DNA of 64,000 nt, taken from DATEDA01 sp963789885. GTDB taxonomy: Bacteria; Pseudomonadota; Gammaproteobacteria; Burkholderiales; SG8-39. A model generated the notes under the pieces. The model was not told the DNA's origin. It saw only the letters and a program-made list of their open reading frames with translations, and ran no database searches. The DNA is taken from contig CAWBNB010000050.1 in the NCBI GenBank assembly GCA_963789885.1, positions 62,001 to 126,000 on the forward strand, written 5' to 3'. A program made the position numbers and the translations under genes. Positions 42,022-49,743 of this stretch are shown here, piece after piece (positions within the stretch are counted from its first letter, which is position 1; each line of letters begins with the position of its first letter).

Positions 42022-42975
42022 CTAACGCGGCGCGTCCGCGAGGCGGAGCAGCGTGCCCGCGAGCAGCGGCGCGACCGACACAACCTCCAGGTGCGGATCC
42101 GGCCGCACCGGCATGCTGTCGGTCGTGACGATCCTGAAGACGGACGCGGCGCGAATGCGTTCCAGCGCACCCGGCGCCATGACGGCGTGGACGAAAAGCG
42201 CGTTCACCTCTCTCGCCCCGGCGGCGAGCAGCGCGTGCGCCGCGCCGGCGATCGTCCCGCCGGTGCTCGCCATGTCGTCCACGATCAGGCAGGAGCGGCT
42301 GCGGACATCGCCCAGGACGCCGAGCGCCACCGCGACATCCGGCCCCGGGCGGGTCTTCGCGACGACGGCCAGCGGCGCGGCGAGCGCGACGGCATAGCGC
42401 TGCGCGCGCTTGAGCCCGCCGGCGTCCGGAGAGACGATCGTCAGATCCGGCAGGGCCCAGCCATGGATGGCCGGAAGCATCAGCTCGTCGGCTTCCAGGT
42501 GCACGAGCGGCATGTCGAAGGCGCTCTCGAGTGCCGGCGAATGCAGTTCGAGCGCCACGAGCCGGTCGATGCCCGCGTCGGCCAGAAGGCGCGAGGCGAG
42601 ACGCGCTGAACGCGGCTCGCCAGCGGTCCTGCGCACGTCCTGGCGTGCGTAGCCGAAGTAGGGCACGACCGCGGTGATTCGCGCCGCGCCGGCGGCGCGC
42701 GCGGCGTCGGCGAGGAGGGCGAGGGTCATCAGCCGCTCGTTCGTCGGCGCCGAGGTCGGCTGCACGATGTAGAGGTCCGCGCCGGCGACGTCGGCTTCGA
42801 TGCGGATGCGGGTCTCGCCGTCGGCGAAGGCGGCGATCGACGCCGGGACGCGTGTAACCTGGCACAGCAAGGCTACGGCATCCGCGAGATCCGGATGCGC
42901 ATCGCCCGCCAGGAGCGCGATCCCGGTCCGGGCGACGCGGGCCGGCTTTCCCGTGCGGCTGGCATTACCGACCAT
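42022..42975 (-). CDS. Ribose-phosphate pyrophosphokinase-like protein
   Basis: 317 residues of the phosphoribosyltransferase-like PrsA fold. ADGETRIRIEADVAGADLYIVQPT near residue 50, VVPYFGYARQDVR near 103 and SPDAGGLKRAQRYA near 185 are PRPP-synthetase motifs. LIVDDMASTGGTIAGAA near 237 is the PRPP-binding loop. The sequence departs from housekeeping PrsA (YARQDVR instead of YARQDRK, no close partner genes), so it may be a second, specialised form. A degenerate FNR-like box (43032-43045) lies upstream. Confidence 0.85.
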   Translation of the reverse strand: MVGNASRTGKPARVARTGIALLAGDAHPDLADAVALLCQVTRVPASIAAFADGETRIRIEADVAGADLYIVQPTSAPTNERLMTLALLADAARAAGAARITAVVPYFGYARQDVRRTAGEPRSARLASRLLADAGIDRLVALELHSPALESAFDMPLVHLEADELMLPAIHGWALPDLTIVSPDAGGLKRAQRYAVALAAPLAVVAKTRPGPDVAVALGVLGDVRSRSCLIVDDMASTGGTIAGAAHALLAAGAREVNALFVHAVMAPGALERIRAASVFRIVTTDSMPVRPDPHLEVVSVAPLLAGTLLRLADAPR

Positions 42976-43031
42976 TGCGGTCTGCTCCTCGGATGCTGGA
43001 TCATATGCTCGTCCAGGTGGGCGAGGTCTCG

Positions 43032-43045
43032 TTGACCTCCCTCAA
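43032..43045 (-). promoter_or_regulatory. Degenerate FNR-like box upstream of the PRPP synthetase-like gene
   Basis: TTGACCTCCCTCAA has a perfect TTGAC half and a CTCAA second half. On the minus strand the predicted class II start would be near 42997, with the ATG at 42975. No -10 hexamer lies at exactly 28.5 bases; TATGAT (43000-43005) is five bases further. Confidence 0.4.
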
Positions 43046-43068
43046 CGGAAGACGCTGCTTGGCCCGGC

Positions 43069-43082
43069 TTGCGCTGCATCAA
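43069..43082 (+). promoter_or_regulatory. Degenerate FNR-like box upstream of the coiled-coil gene
   Basis: TTGCGCTGCATCAA has a perfect ATCAA half. TAGCCT at 43103-43108 starts 27.5 bases from the centre, one base short of the standard. The coiled-coil gene begins at 43152. With the site at 43032 it forms a pair in the same divergent gap. Confidence 0.4.
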
Positions 43083-43151
43083 ACACGCGCGCGTGACATG
43101 GCTCTAGCCTGAGTACGGTAGATTTGGATAGCGTTAGGGAGAAACGGCATC

Positions 43152-43457
43152 ATGGCGAACTCGGAGCAGCGACGCGGAACGGAGCCCGTGAACCTCGACG
43201 ACGTACAGCGGCTCGTCGACGCCCTTGAGCGCGATCTCGCGAGGGTGCGGGCCGGCACCGCCGGCGTCGAGTCGCTGCGCGAGGAGGTCGAGGCCCTCCG
43301 CGGCGCACTGAGCGCGGCGGAACCGCGAGAGGAGCACGTGCGCGAGCGCCTGCACGGTGTCAGGTCCACGCTCGAGGACGTCGGCGAAACGCTCTACGAA
43401 GACGCCTTCAAGCTCGGCGACTACCTGGCGCGGATCGGGCGGATGCTCGGGCTGTAG
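43152..43457 (+). CDS. Small coiled-coil protein (DUF4404-like)
   Basis: 101 residues. DDVQRLVDALERDLARVRAG and VESLREEVEALRGALS are heptad-rich helices likely to form a coiled coil; the end ETLYEDAFKLGDYLARIGRML is another helix. There is no signal peptide. It resembles the small DUF4404 family, but the match is uncertain. It lies across a divergent gap with two degenerate FNR-like boxes from the PRPP synthetase-like gene, and is convergent with the BON-domain gene. Confidence 0.6.
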   Translation: MANSEQRRGTEPVNLDDVQRLVDALERDLARVRAGTAGVESLREEVEALRGALSAAEPREEHVRERLHGVRSTLEDVGETLYEDAFKLGDYLARIGRMLGL

Positions 43458-43498
43458 CCGCGGTCGGGCAGAAACGGGCGTGTGCCCACTGCCCGCCT

Positions 43499-44224
43499 TC
43501 ACGCGCGCACCTCGATCCGATTGATCACGTTGTCGACCGCAAAGAGCGACCAGGCGTCGAGCTCGGCCTGCCGCCGCTCCTCAGCGGTGCGAAGGTAGCC
43601 CTCGAGCGTCACTACGTAGTTGCGGCAGCTCGCCGTGACCTGGTCGGCCTGCACGAGTGGGTCCATCTCGAGCACGAGACGCAGGGCGTCGACCACCTCG
43701 TCGTCGCTGTCCTCCTCGGGCGGGGCGACGTCGAGCGAGTTGACGACGTCCCGGCAGCCGGGCGTCCACCACGCGAGCACGCCCGCGATGCGCTTGTGCG
43801 AGTGGCTGATCACCGCCCCCTCGAACGTGACCACGCCGTCCTCGATCGCGACCTCGATCTCGCCGCCCGGCTTGCCGGGCACGTCCCGCAGCGTTTCGAC
43901 GCTGCCCTTCGTGCGGACCCGGATCGCGCAGTTCCGGAATTCGGGCTCCCGCAGCAGGAAGCCGCACAGCGAGTCGCGAATCGCGCCGTCGCCTCTGCGC
44001 TCCGCCGGCGCCACCCGAAGCCGGTCCACCACCCCGCGGATCCCGTCGACCGCGCCGGCGAGCTCGAGCGCGAGTTTCTTCGCCGCGACGCTCTCGACCT
44101 CGCCCTCGAGCACGACCGCCCCCTCGGCGAGACCGATCTTTATCGGGTGGCGATGGAGGTTGATGCGCGGCTCGTGTTCGAGCGATCCGTGGACCTGCCT
44201 GACGATCGCGTCCTTGTTGGCCAT
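43499..44224 (-). CDS. Triple BON-domain protein
   Basis: 241 residues from ATG 44224. Three BON-like units are visible. IVRQVHGSLEHEPRINLHRHPI with VVLEGEVESVAAKKLALELA is the first. IEVAIEDGVVTFEGAVISHSHKRIAGV is the second. VTASCRNYVVTLEGYLRTAEERRQAELDAW is the third. BON domains are thought to bind phospholipid or membrane surfaces in osmotic and stress proteins. No signal peptide is seen, so this one is probably cytoplasmic. It follows the SAM synthetase-like gene on the minus strand. Confidence 0.75.
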   Translation of the reverse strand: MANKDAIVRQVHGSLEHEPRINLHRHPIKIGLAEGAVVLEGEVESVAAKKLALELAGAVDGIRGVVDRLRVAPAERRGDGAIRDSLCGFLLREPEFRNCAIRVRTKGSVETLRDVPGKPGGEIEVAIEDGVVTFEGAVISHSHKRIAGVLAWWTPGCRDVVNSLDVAPPEEDSDDEVVDALRLVLEMDPLVQADQVTASCRNYVVTLEGYLRTAEERRQAELDAWSLFAVDNVINRIEVRA

Positions 44225-44301
44225 TTTCGCTCTCCGTGACTTGGTCCGACGTAAAGGAAGACCACGATACCCGGGGCGCAAGGTCCGGGGGCCCGCGCCG
44301 C

Positions 44302-45498
44302 TCACCAGAGGGTGGTGTCGCCTTTCACGATCTCCCGCCACAGCGTACTGACCCCGCGCAGGTTGTCCTGAACGACCGCGAGCGCCTGTGACCGTACCGC
44401 TTCGAGCGCGTCGCGATCCTCGAGCCGCAGCTTCACGTCCGCGATCTGCGGCTCGTCGATCGGATCGCCGATCCGGCCGATGAGCCAGCAGTACGCTTCG
44501 ATCACGGCGGGCAACTCGGTGACGAGCGCATCAGCGATCCGGTTCGCGACCAGGTTGTACAGCTTGCCGACGTGCGTGACCGGGTTCTTGCCCGCGAGCG
44601 CCTCCAGGCTCATCGGCCGATACGGCGTGATCAGGCCGTTCGACCGGTTGCCCCGGCCGACCTGTCCGTCGTCGCCACCCTCGGCCGAGAGACCGGTCAC
44701 GGTGAGATAGATGCTCGATTCGCTGTCGCCGTCGGCGGCGTTGACCGCGACTTCGATCTCGCCGCCCCCCACTTCGCGCGCGGCCGCGATCGCGAGCGGC
44801 GCGATCGCAGCCTTCTTGTTCCGGTAATCGTCGAGGTCGGCGACGTGGCGACCCACCAGCGCGCACGCGACCGTGAGCGCGATCTTCTCGCCGGTCCGCA
44901 CGCCCATGACCTTCACGTCCTCGCCGAGCTCCGGATGCCTCTCCTTCGTCCCTGCCGCGTTCAGCGCGTGCTCGACCGCGAGCACCACCCGCTCCAGTGA
45001 GTCGAACGGCGCGTAGCCCACTCCGAACGACGTGTCGTTCGCGAGCGGCGCGCCGCGCCGGCGCTCGTAGAGACCCGCGAGGTCGGCCGAGGTCGGACGG
45101 ATCAGCGTGTGAATGCGGACGTGCCGCGCCGGATCGAGATGGCGCAGATGACGCTTCAACCAGTCCCGAGTGATCTCCAGGACCAGCTCGTCGATCGGGA
45201 CGCGGACGCCGCCGACCGCCGCGGTGGCGCGGCCCGCCAGGTACAGCTCGATCGGCTGGAGCACCTCGCCGCCGCCGAACCGCGGCCGGGCGGCCCCGCC
45301 CCAGAGCAGGGCCTTGTCGACGTTGTGGTGCAGGATCGTGCCGAAGCGCTCGAGGTAGAAGCGCGAGAACCCGACGCTCAGCGCCTCGGCGAGCGCGTCG
45401 CAGATCGTGTCGGGATGACCGATGCCCTTGCGCTCGACGATCTCGATCGGGAGCGCCGCGGGCGAGGGCGAGTCGAGCGGCAGGAGTTCGATGGACAT
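44302..45498 (-). CDS. Archaeal-type S-adenosylmethionine synthetase
   Basis: 398 residues. ERKGIGHPDTICDALAEALS near residue 25, HHNVDKALLWGGAARP near 55 and GNRSNGLITPYRPMSLEALAGKNPVTHVGKLYN near 275 are the conserved blocks of archaeal-type MAT. This family is unrelated in detail to bacterial MetK, although it makes the same product from methionine and ATP. Its presence in a proteobacterium suggests horizontal transfer and a second, condition-specific enzyme. The FNR-like box 45538-45551 lies just upstream, with CATTGT as a possible -10. Confidence 0.92.
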   Translation of the reverse strand: MSIELLPLDSPSPAALPIEIVERKGIGHPDTICDALAEALSVGFSRFYLERFGTILHHNVDKALLWGGAARPRFGGGEVLQPIELYLAGRATAAVGGVRVPIDELVLEITRDWLKRHLRHLDPARHVRIHTLIRPTSADLAGLYERRRGAPLANDTSFGVGYAPFDSLERVVLAVEHALNAAGTKERHPELGEDVKVMGVRTGEKIALTVACALVGRHVADLDDYRNKKAAIAPLAIAAAREVGGGEIEVAVNAADGDSESSIYLTVTGLSAEGGDDGQVGRGNRSNGLITPYRPMSLEALAGKNPVTHVGKLYNLVANRIADALVTELPAVIEAYCWLIGRIGDPIDEPQIADVKLRLEDRDALEAVRSQALAVVQDNLRGVSTLWREIVKGDTTLW

Positions 45499-45537
45499 GA
45501 TCCAGTCGAACAATGCATCGATCCCGAGGCCGGCCGT

Positions 45538-45551
45538 TTGACCTCGGTCAA
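45538..45551 (-). promoter_or_regulatory. FNR/ANR-type box upstream of the archaeal-type SAM synthetase
   Basis: TTGACCTCGGTCAA fits TTGAY-N4-RTCAA. It overlaps the end of the cheR-like gene. On the minus strand CATTGT (45510-45515) starts 29.5 bases from the centre, giving a start near 45503, only about five bases before ATG 45498, so the transcript would be nearly leaderless. Confidence 0.55.
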
Positions 45552-46366
45552 TCGGGCGCGCGACGGTGGATCGCGCGGGCGCCCGGCCACGGCGTGAACC
45601 CGACAAGGCCCTCGGGCAGCGATTCGTGGCCGCCGACGACGAGCGCGCCTTCCGGCCGCAGGCGAGCAGCGATGCGCCGCATGATCGCGAGCCGGACCGG
45701 CGGCGCGTAGTAGGTGAGGACGGCGTTGCGGCAGAGGACGAGGTCGAAGGGCCCCGCCGGCATCGCCTCGCGCAGGTCCTGGTACACAAACTCCACCTGC
45801 CGGAACTGGTCGCGCACGCGCCACTCGCTGTCGTCCGGCTCGTAGCCGGCGACGCGGAGCTCCTCGGGCAGCTCTTTCAAGCTGCTCGACGCATACCGGC
45901 CTGCGCGTGCGCGCACGAGAACCCGCGCGTCGAGATCCGTCGCGACGATGCGCGCATCGAGCTGCGGGAACCGCGGCTGTAGCCGGAGCGCCCAGAGGAT
46001 CGCGAGCGTGTAGGGCTCCTCGCCCGAGGCGCAACCCGCACTCCAGCAATCGATGGTCGTCTTGGACTGAGCGGTCGCCGTAGCCGCGAGCGTCGGCAGG
46101 ACGAGGTGCTCAAGCGCATCGAAGACCGCAGCGTCGCGATAGAAGCGCGAGATCGGGATACCGCACAGGGAGTCGAAATGTTTCCACTCCTCCGCGTCCG
46201 CGTCGAGACGTCGCCGGTACTGCTCGAGATCGGCGAGCCCGAGCCATCTCAGTCGCCGTGCGATCCGCTTGCAGACGAGGTGCCGCACCTTGCGATAGCC
46301 GGGCCAGCTGCGCCCGAGCTGCGGGAGCGCCCACTGGAGGAATGCGGTGCATTCGGTGTCTCGCAT
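45548..46366 (-). CDS. CheR-type protein-glutamate methyltransferase
   Basis: 272 residues from ATG 46366. The N-terminal helical CheR domain (ALPQLGRSWPGYRKVRHLVCKR) is followed by the SAM-binding domain: DCWSAGCASGEEPYTLAILW near residue 120 is motif I, IVATDLDARVLVRAR near 152 motif II, and FDLVLCRNAVLTYY near 217 motif IV. It lacks the tetrapeptide-binding features of chemotaxis CheR that I can verify, and no other che gene is nearby. It may methylate a receptor elsewhere. The SAM synthetase-like gene follows on the same strand. Confidence 0.88.
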   Translation of the reverse strand: MRDTECTAFLQWALPQLGRSWPGYRKVRHLVCKRIARRLRWLGLADLEQYRRRLDADAEEWKHFDSLCGIPISRFYRDAAVFDALEHLVLPTLAATATAQSKTTIDCWSAGCASGEEPYTLAILWALRLQPRFPQLDARIVATDLDARVLVRARAGRYASSSLKELPEELRVAGYEPDDSEWRVRDQFRQVEFVYQDLREAMPAGPFDLVLCRNAVLTYYAPPVRLAIMRRIAARLRPEGALVVGGHESLPEGLVGFTPWPGARAIHRRAPD

Positions 46367-46442
46367 GGCGCACCCGCCGCCGTCAGCCGCCGGCCTGCTG
46401 CTGAACTCCCGCCCGTCGCCGGCCACCCCGACCTGGACGGAG

Positions 46443-46655
46443 TCAGTCGCCGCGTCCGCGCAGGCGGTCGTCGTCGTCGATCTGCGCGAGCAGCTCCTCG
46501 ATGCGGCGGCAGCCCTCCTCGGTTGCGAGCAGCTCGCGCGGCGAGCGACCGCCGAGTTGCAGACTTGGGCGGTCGAGCCAGTGCCGCGCTTTCTCGCGGT
46601 CGCCGAAGATGCGCGTCGCGAGCTCGATCAGCTGCTCGGCGTCGTGGCGGTGCAT
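46443..46655 (-). CDS. MbcA/ParS/Xre antitoxin-like DUF2384 protein
   Basis: 70 residues. LIELATRIFGDREKARHWLDRP followed by SLQLGGRSPRELLATEEGCRRIEELLAQID is the C-terminal DUF2384 domain of the MbcA/ParS/Xre antitoxin family; the usual N-terminal DNA-binding Xre part is missing. The normal RES-type toxin partner is not seen on either side. It lies between the cheR-like gene and the HhH gene on the same strand. It may be a solitary regulator or a remnant. Confidence 0.75.
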   Translation of the reverse strand: MHRHDAEQLIELATRIFGDREKARHWLDRPSLQLGGRSPRELLATEEGCRRIEELLAQIDDDDRLRGRGD

Positions 46656-46676
46656 CGCGGAGATAGTACCGTCGAA

Positions 46677-47596
46677 TCACCTCGGAGCAGCTGCCTTGCC
46701 GCTCGTCGATGCGGCGGCAACGGGCGTTCCGTAGTGTGCCTCGCATTCGGCCTCGCGCCCGCGGACCACCCGCCGGCGTGCGAGCCGGCCGCGCGTTTCG
46801 GTGACGACCGTCCGCTGGCCCTCGACGTGCTCCCCGTCGTAAAAGTACAGCACGACCCAGTCGCGCGTACGCTCGAGCTCGTGCGCTCGCGCAGTGTTCG
46901 AAAAGAGCGCGGTGAAGTGCCAGTCGCCCCGGCTGGTGTGGAGTACCGGCAGCCAGGCCTTGCCTTCGGGGTTGAACCGCTTGGGCGCGATCGTCGGCAG
47001 CAGCCCGCGCGTCGCCTTCTCGCGGTACTCCCGGTCCACGTCGAGGAGCGTCTCGACCGGCGGCTCCCCGGCAGTCGCGGGCGCGACGACCCGTCGGCGA
47101 AATCGGGGCCGCTCGAGGATCGCGGCGAGCGCTGCCCGGATCGCCGCAGCGCGGCGCTCCCCGACCCCTGGGACGGCATCGAGCCGTCCGTCGTGCGCGG
47201 CGGCCTCGAGGCCTTCCAGCGTGTCCACCTGCAACGCGTCGTGGATCCGTTGCGCGAGCGCCGGGCCGACGCCGGGGACCGTCTGGAACAACCGGATGGG
47301 GTCGAGGCTTCCGCGCAGGCGCTCGAGCTGACTCCAGCGCCCGGTTCGCAGCATCTCGCCGATCGCTGCGGCGATTCCCGCGCCGACCCCGGCAGCTCGT
47401 CCAGTCCCGGCAGACCTTTTCGCTCGAAGAGGGCACGCAGGTCTCCCGCGTAGGCGAGGACCGCGTCGGCAGCCTTCCGGTACGCGCCGACGCGGAAGGG
47501 GTTCGCACCCTGCGCGTGCAGCAGCTCCGCCGCCTGCCGCAACGATGCGGCGACCTGCTCTCGGTCGAGGGAGGCGGCGTCGAGGCGCGCAATCAT
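46677..47596 (-). CDS. PolX N-terminal-like helix-hairpin-helix protein, frameshifted
   Basis: About 305 residues in two frames. The first 60 (ANPFRVGAYRKAADAVLAYAGDL) match the PolX 8-kDa domain; VPGVGPALAQRIHDALQ and VPGVGERRAAAIRAAL are hairpin repeats. The rest, with LLDVDREYREKATRGLLPT and WHFTALFSNTARAHELERTRDWVVLYF, is unlike PolX and has no nucleotidyltransferase aspartates. One base is missing near 47385 in a G run (GGGGTCGG for GGGGGTCGG), restoring LDELPGVGAGIAAAIGEML. It may act as a DNA-binding relative of PolX. Confidence 0.65.
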
Positions 47597-47630
47597 CTAG
47601 ATACGATGCAGGTTGGACGCGGTACCGTGC

Positions 47631-47644
47631 TTGACGCGCGTCAA
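47631..47644 (+). promoter_or_regulatory. FNR/ANR-type box upstream of the M50-CBS protease
   Basis: TTGACGCGCGTCAA fits TTGAY-N4-RTCAA and is a near-perfect palindrome. GACAAT at 47666-47671 starts exactly 28.5 bases from the centre, predicting a start near 47679. The protease gene begins at 47741. Confidence 0.7.
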
Positions 47645-47740
47645 GCGCCGGTGCGCGCGCCGAACGACAATCTTCGGGCGCCGCTCGCGGCGCTCCTCCG
47701 TGGATGAGTCCATGCAGGACGGAACGAGGAAGGCATTGCC

Positions 47741-48928
47741 ATGGGTAACGGACTACGCCTGGGGCGCATCGCAGGCATCGAGATCCATGCCGACTGGAGC
47801 CTGCTCGTCATCTTCGTCCTGATTGCGAGCAGCCTCGCGATGGGCCTGTTCCCGGAGTGGCATCCGGACTGGGGCCTCGGACTGATCTGGGCGACCGCCC
47901 TCGGCGCGTCCGTGGCGTTGTTCGCCTCGGTCCTCGTGCACGAGCTCTCGCACGCGCTGGTCGGCCGGGCGTGGGGTATCGCCGTCCGGCGCATCACGCT
48001 CTTCGTCTTTGGCGGAGTCGCGCAGATGGAGCAGGAGCCCCCGAACTGGCGCGCCGAGTTCTGGATGGCCATCATCGGTCCCGTCACGAGCGCCGTGCTC
48101 GGCTTTCTCTGCTTTCTCGCAGCCGGGTTCTCGATCAGTCCCGCCGCGGGCGAGTTTGAGGACCCCGCCCAGCTGTTCGCTACGCTCGGGGTCGGCGGGA
48201 CGCTCCTGATGTGGCTCGGCCAGGTGAACTTCGTCCTTGCCGCTTTCAACCTGGTTCCGGCGTTTCCGCTCGACGGCGGGCGCGTGCTGCGGGCATTGAT
48301 GTGGGCGATCAGCGGGGATTTCCGCCGCGCGACACGTTGGGCGTCCGGCGCGGGGCAGGCGTTCGCCTGGTTTCTCATCGCGACCGGCGTCGCGATGATC
48401 CTGGGCGCCCGGATTCCGTTCCTCGGCGGCGGGCTCGTCGGCGGGCTGTGGCTCGCGTTCATCGGCTGGTTCCTGAACAACGCCGCGGCGCTGAGCTACC
48501 GGCAGCTCCTCGTCCGCGAAGCGCTCCGCGACGTTCCGGTCGCGCGCCTGATGCTGACCCAGATCGCGACGGTCCCGCCGGACCTGCCCGTGAGCGAGCT
48601 GGTCGACCGCTATCTGCTGCGCAGCGACCAGCGGGCCTTCCCGGTCGTCGCGGACGGCCGGCTCGAAGGAATGGTGTGCCTGCACGAGGTCCGCAAGCTC
48701 GATCGCGCGGCGTGGGACAGGACCGCGGTGCGTGACATCATGATTCCGGCGGACAAGCTCGCATCCGCGGGCCCGGACGAGGGCGCCGGCGACGTCCTGT
48801 CGCGCCTCGCGGGTAGAAACCTCAACCAGCTGCCGGTGCTCGAGGACGGCCGGGTCCGCGGTCTCGTGAGGCGAGAGGACATTCTGAAGTGGCTCGCGCT
48901 CTACGCCGATCTCGGGGTCGAGGCGTGA
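47741..48928 (+). CDS. Site-2-type M50 metalloprotease with two CBS domains
   Basis: 395 residues. Six or so membrane helices come first; H67-E-L-S-H71 in the second is the zinc motif and NLVPAFPLDGGR near residue 167 supplies the third ligand. The cytoplasmic C terminus has two CBS domains (ARLMLTQIATVPPDLPVSELVD and VRDIMIPADKLASAGPDEGAGD with NQLPVLEDGRVRGLV). Such proteases cut membrane-bound regulators, with CBS sensing adenine nucleotides. The mycobacterial DosR regulon contains a protein of this type. The FNR-like box at 47631 precedes it. Confidence 0.92.
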   Translation: MGNGLRLGRIAGIEIHADWSLLVIFVLIASSLAMGLFPEWHPDWGLGLIWATALGASVALFASVLVHELSHALVGRAWGIAVRRITLFVFGGVAQMEQEPPNWRAEFWMAIIGPVTSAVLGFLCFLAAGFSISPAAGEFEDPAQLFATLGVGGTLLMWLGQVNFVLAAFNLVPAFPLDGGRVLRALMWAISGDFRRATRWASGAGQAFAWFLIATGVAMILGARIPFLGGGLVGGLWLAFIGWFLNNAAALSYRQLLVREALRDVPVARLMLTQIATVPPDLPVSELVDRYLLRSDQRAFPVVADGRLEGMVCLHEVRKLDRAAWDRTAVRDIMIPADKLASAGPDEGAGDVLSRLAGRNLNQLPVLEDGRVRGLVRREDILKWLALYADLGVEA

Positions 48929-48952
48929 GCCCGCGCCCTCGGCGAAGACACC

Positions 48953-49237
48953 TCAAGTCGCCGCGCGAGCCAACCTCTCGATCTCGTCCGATTGTTCCAG
49001 CAGTCGGTCGACCTCGGCTTCGGCTGCGAGCCAGTCCTCCAGCGCGTGCCCCTCGGCAAAATTGCGCCGCGCGTATCGGGCGTAGGCCGCTTCCCGAATC
49101 ATGCGCTGGCGTTCCTCGGCGCTGACAGGACGCGCCGCGGGAGCATCCGAGCGGAGTTCAGGCTCGCGAGCGTTCGATCGCGCGGCCGATCGGTCATCTG
49201 CCTCTTGGGTAGTGGATGTCATCGCGTTCGTTGCCAT
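48953..49237 (-). CDS. DUF2934 protein
   Basis: 94 residues. An N-terminal low-complexity stretch (residues 1-35) precedes VSAEERQRMIREAAYARYARR and EGHALEDWLAAEAEVDRLL, which is the DUF2934 domain. These small proteins are common in soil and subsurface Proteobacteria, with unknown function. It is divergent from the DUF883-like gene and convergent with the protease gene, 24 bases apart. Confidence 0.75.
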   Translation of the reverse strand: MATNAMTSTTQEADDRSAARSNAREPELRSDAPAARPVSAEERQRMIREAAYARYARRNFAEGHALEDWLAAEAEVDRLLEQSDEIERLARAAT

Positions 49238-49377
49238 GCTTGCCTCCTCCGGTTCAAGAGTCGTGCCGGACCCCTTCCGATGCAGTCAAACAGATCCCCG
49301 TTGCCAGGATTGACGCTAGTGAAGCGCAGTCAAGCCCCGACCGCAGGGCGGGGCTACGCTGCAAGGACGATCAAACG

Positions 49378-49713
49378 ATGATGAAGGATGCCATGCCACA
49401 CGCCGACGATGTTCGCGACTGGCTCGTGACCGACGCGAAGCTGATGCTTTCGGATACCGAAGAATTGCTCAAAGCCGTCGGGACCGACTCCAAGGAGAAA
49501 ATCGCGAGCGTCAAGCCGCGGATCGAGGCGGGGATAGAGCGTGCAAGGGCGCGCATCGCCGAGATGGAATTCGCGCTGGAAGCGCGCGCACGGAAGCACG
49601 CGCGCGAGCTGAACGCGTATGCGAGCGATCATCCCTGGCAGACCGCGGGGGCCGCGGCCGCGCTCGGCGCCGCGCTGGGCGCGATCATAGGCGTGCTGCT
49701 CACCCGACGGTGA
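49378..49713 (+). CDS. DUF883 (ElaB/YqjD-like) membrane-anchored protein
   Basis: 111 residues from ATG 49378; ATG 49393 after an AAGGA motif is an alternative start. The N-terminal part is helical (ADDVRDWLVTDAKLMLSDTEELL), the middle is coiled-coil like, and the last 25 residues (GAAAALGAALGAIIGVLLTRR) form one membrane helix with a basic tip. This is the ElaB/YqjD type, which anchors ribosomes to the membrane in stationary phase in E. coli. It is therefore plausibly part of the dormancy gene set. Confidence 0.8.
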   Translation: MMKDAMPHADDVRDWLVTDAKLMLSDTEELLKAVGTDSKEKIASVKPRIEAGIERARARIAEMEFALEARARKHARELNAYASDHPWQTAGAAAALGAALGAIIGVLLTRR

Positions 49714-49743
49714 GTCCGCTTCAGACACGGGGAGGGATGCCCT

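Noticed and set aside
43465..43495. Hairpin CGGGCAG...CTGCCCG between convergent genes
   Set aside because: Seven base pairs with a 17-base loop and no T-run; too weak to call a terminator.
46443..47596. Toxin-antitoxin pair made of the DUF2384 gene and the HhH gene
   Set aside because: The HhH protein is PolX-related and has no RES-toxin features.
49310..49333. TTGAC...GTCAA with a 14-base spacer before the DUF883-like gene
   Set aside because: Half-site spacing does not match the FNR-type N4 palindrome, and there is no -10 at the standard distance from any choice of half-sites.
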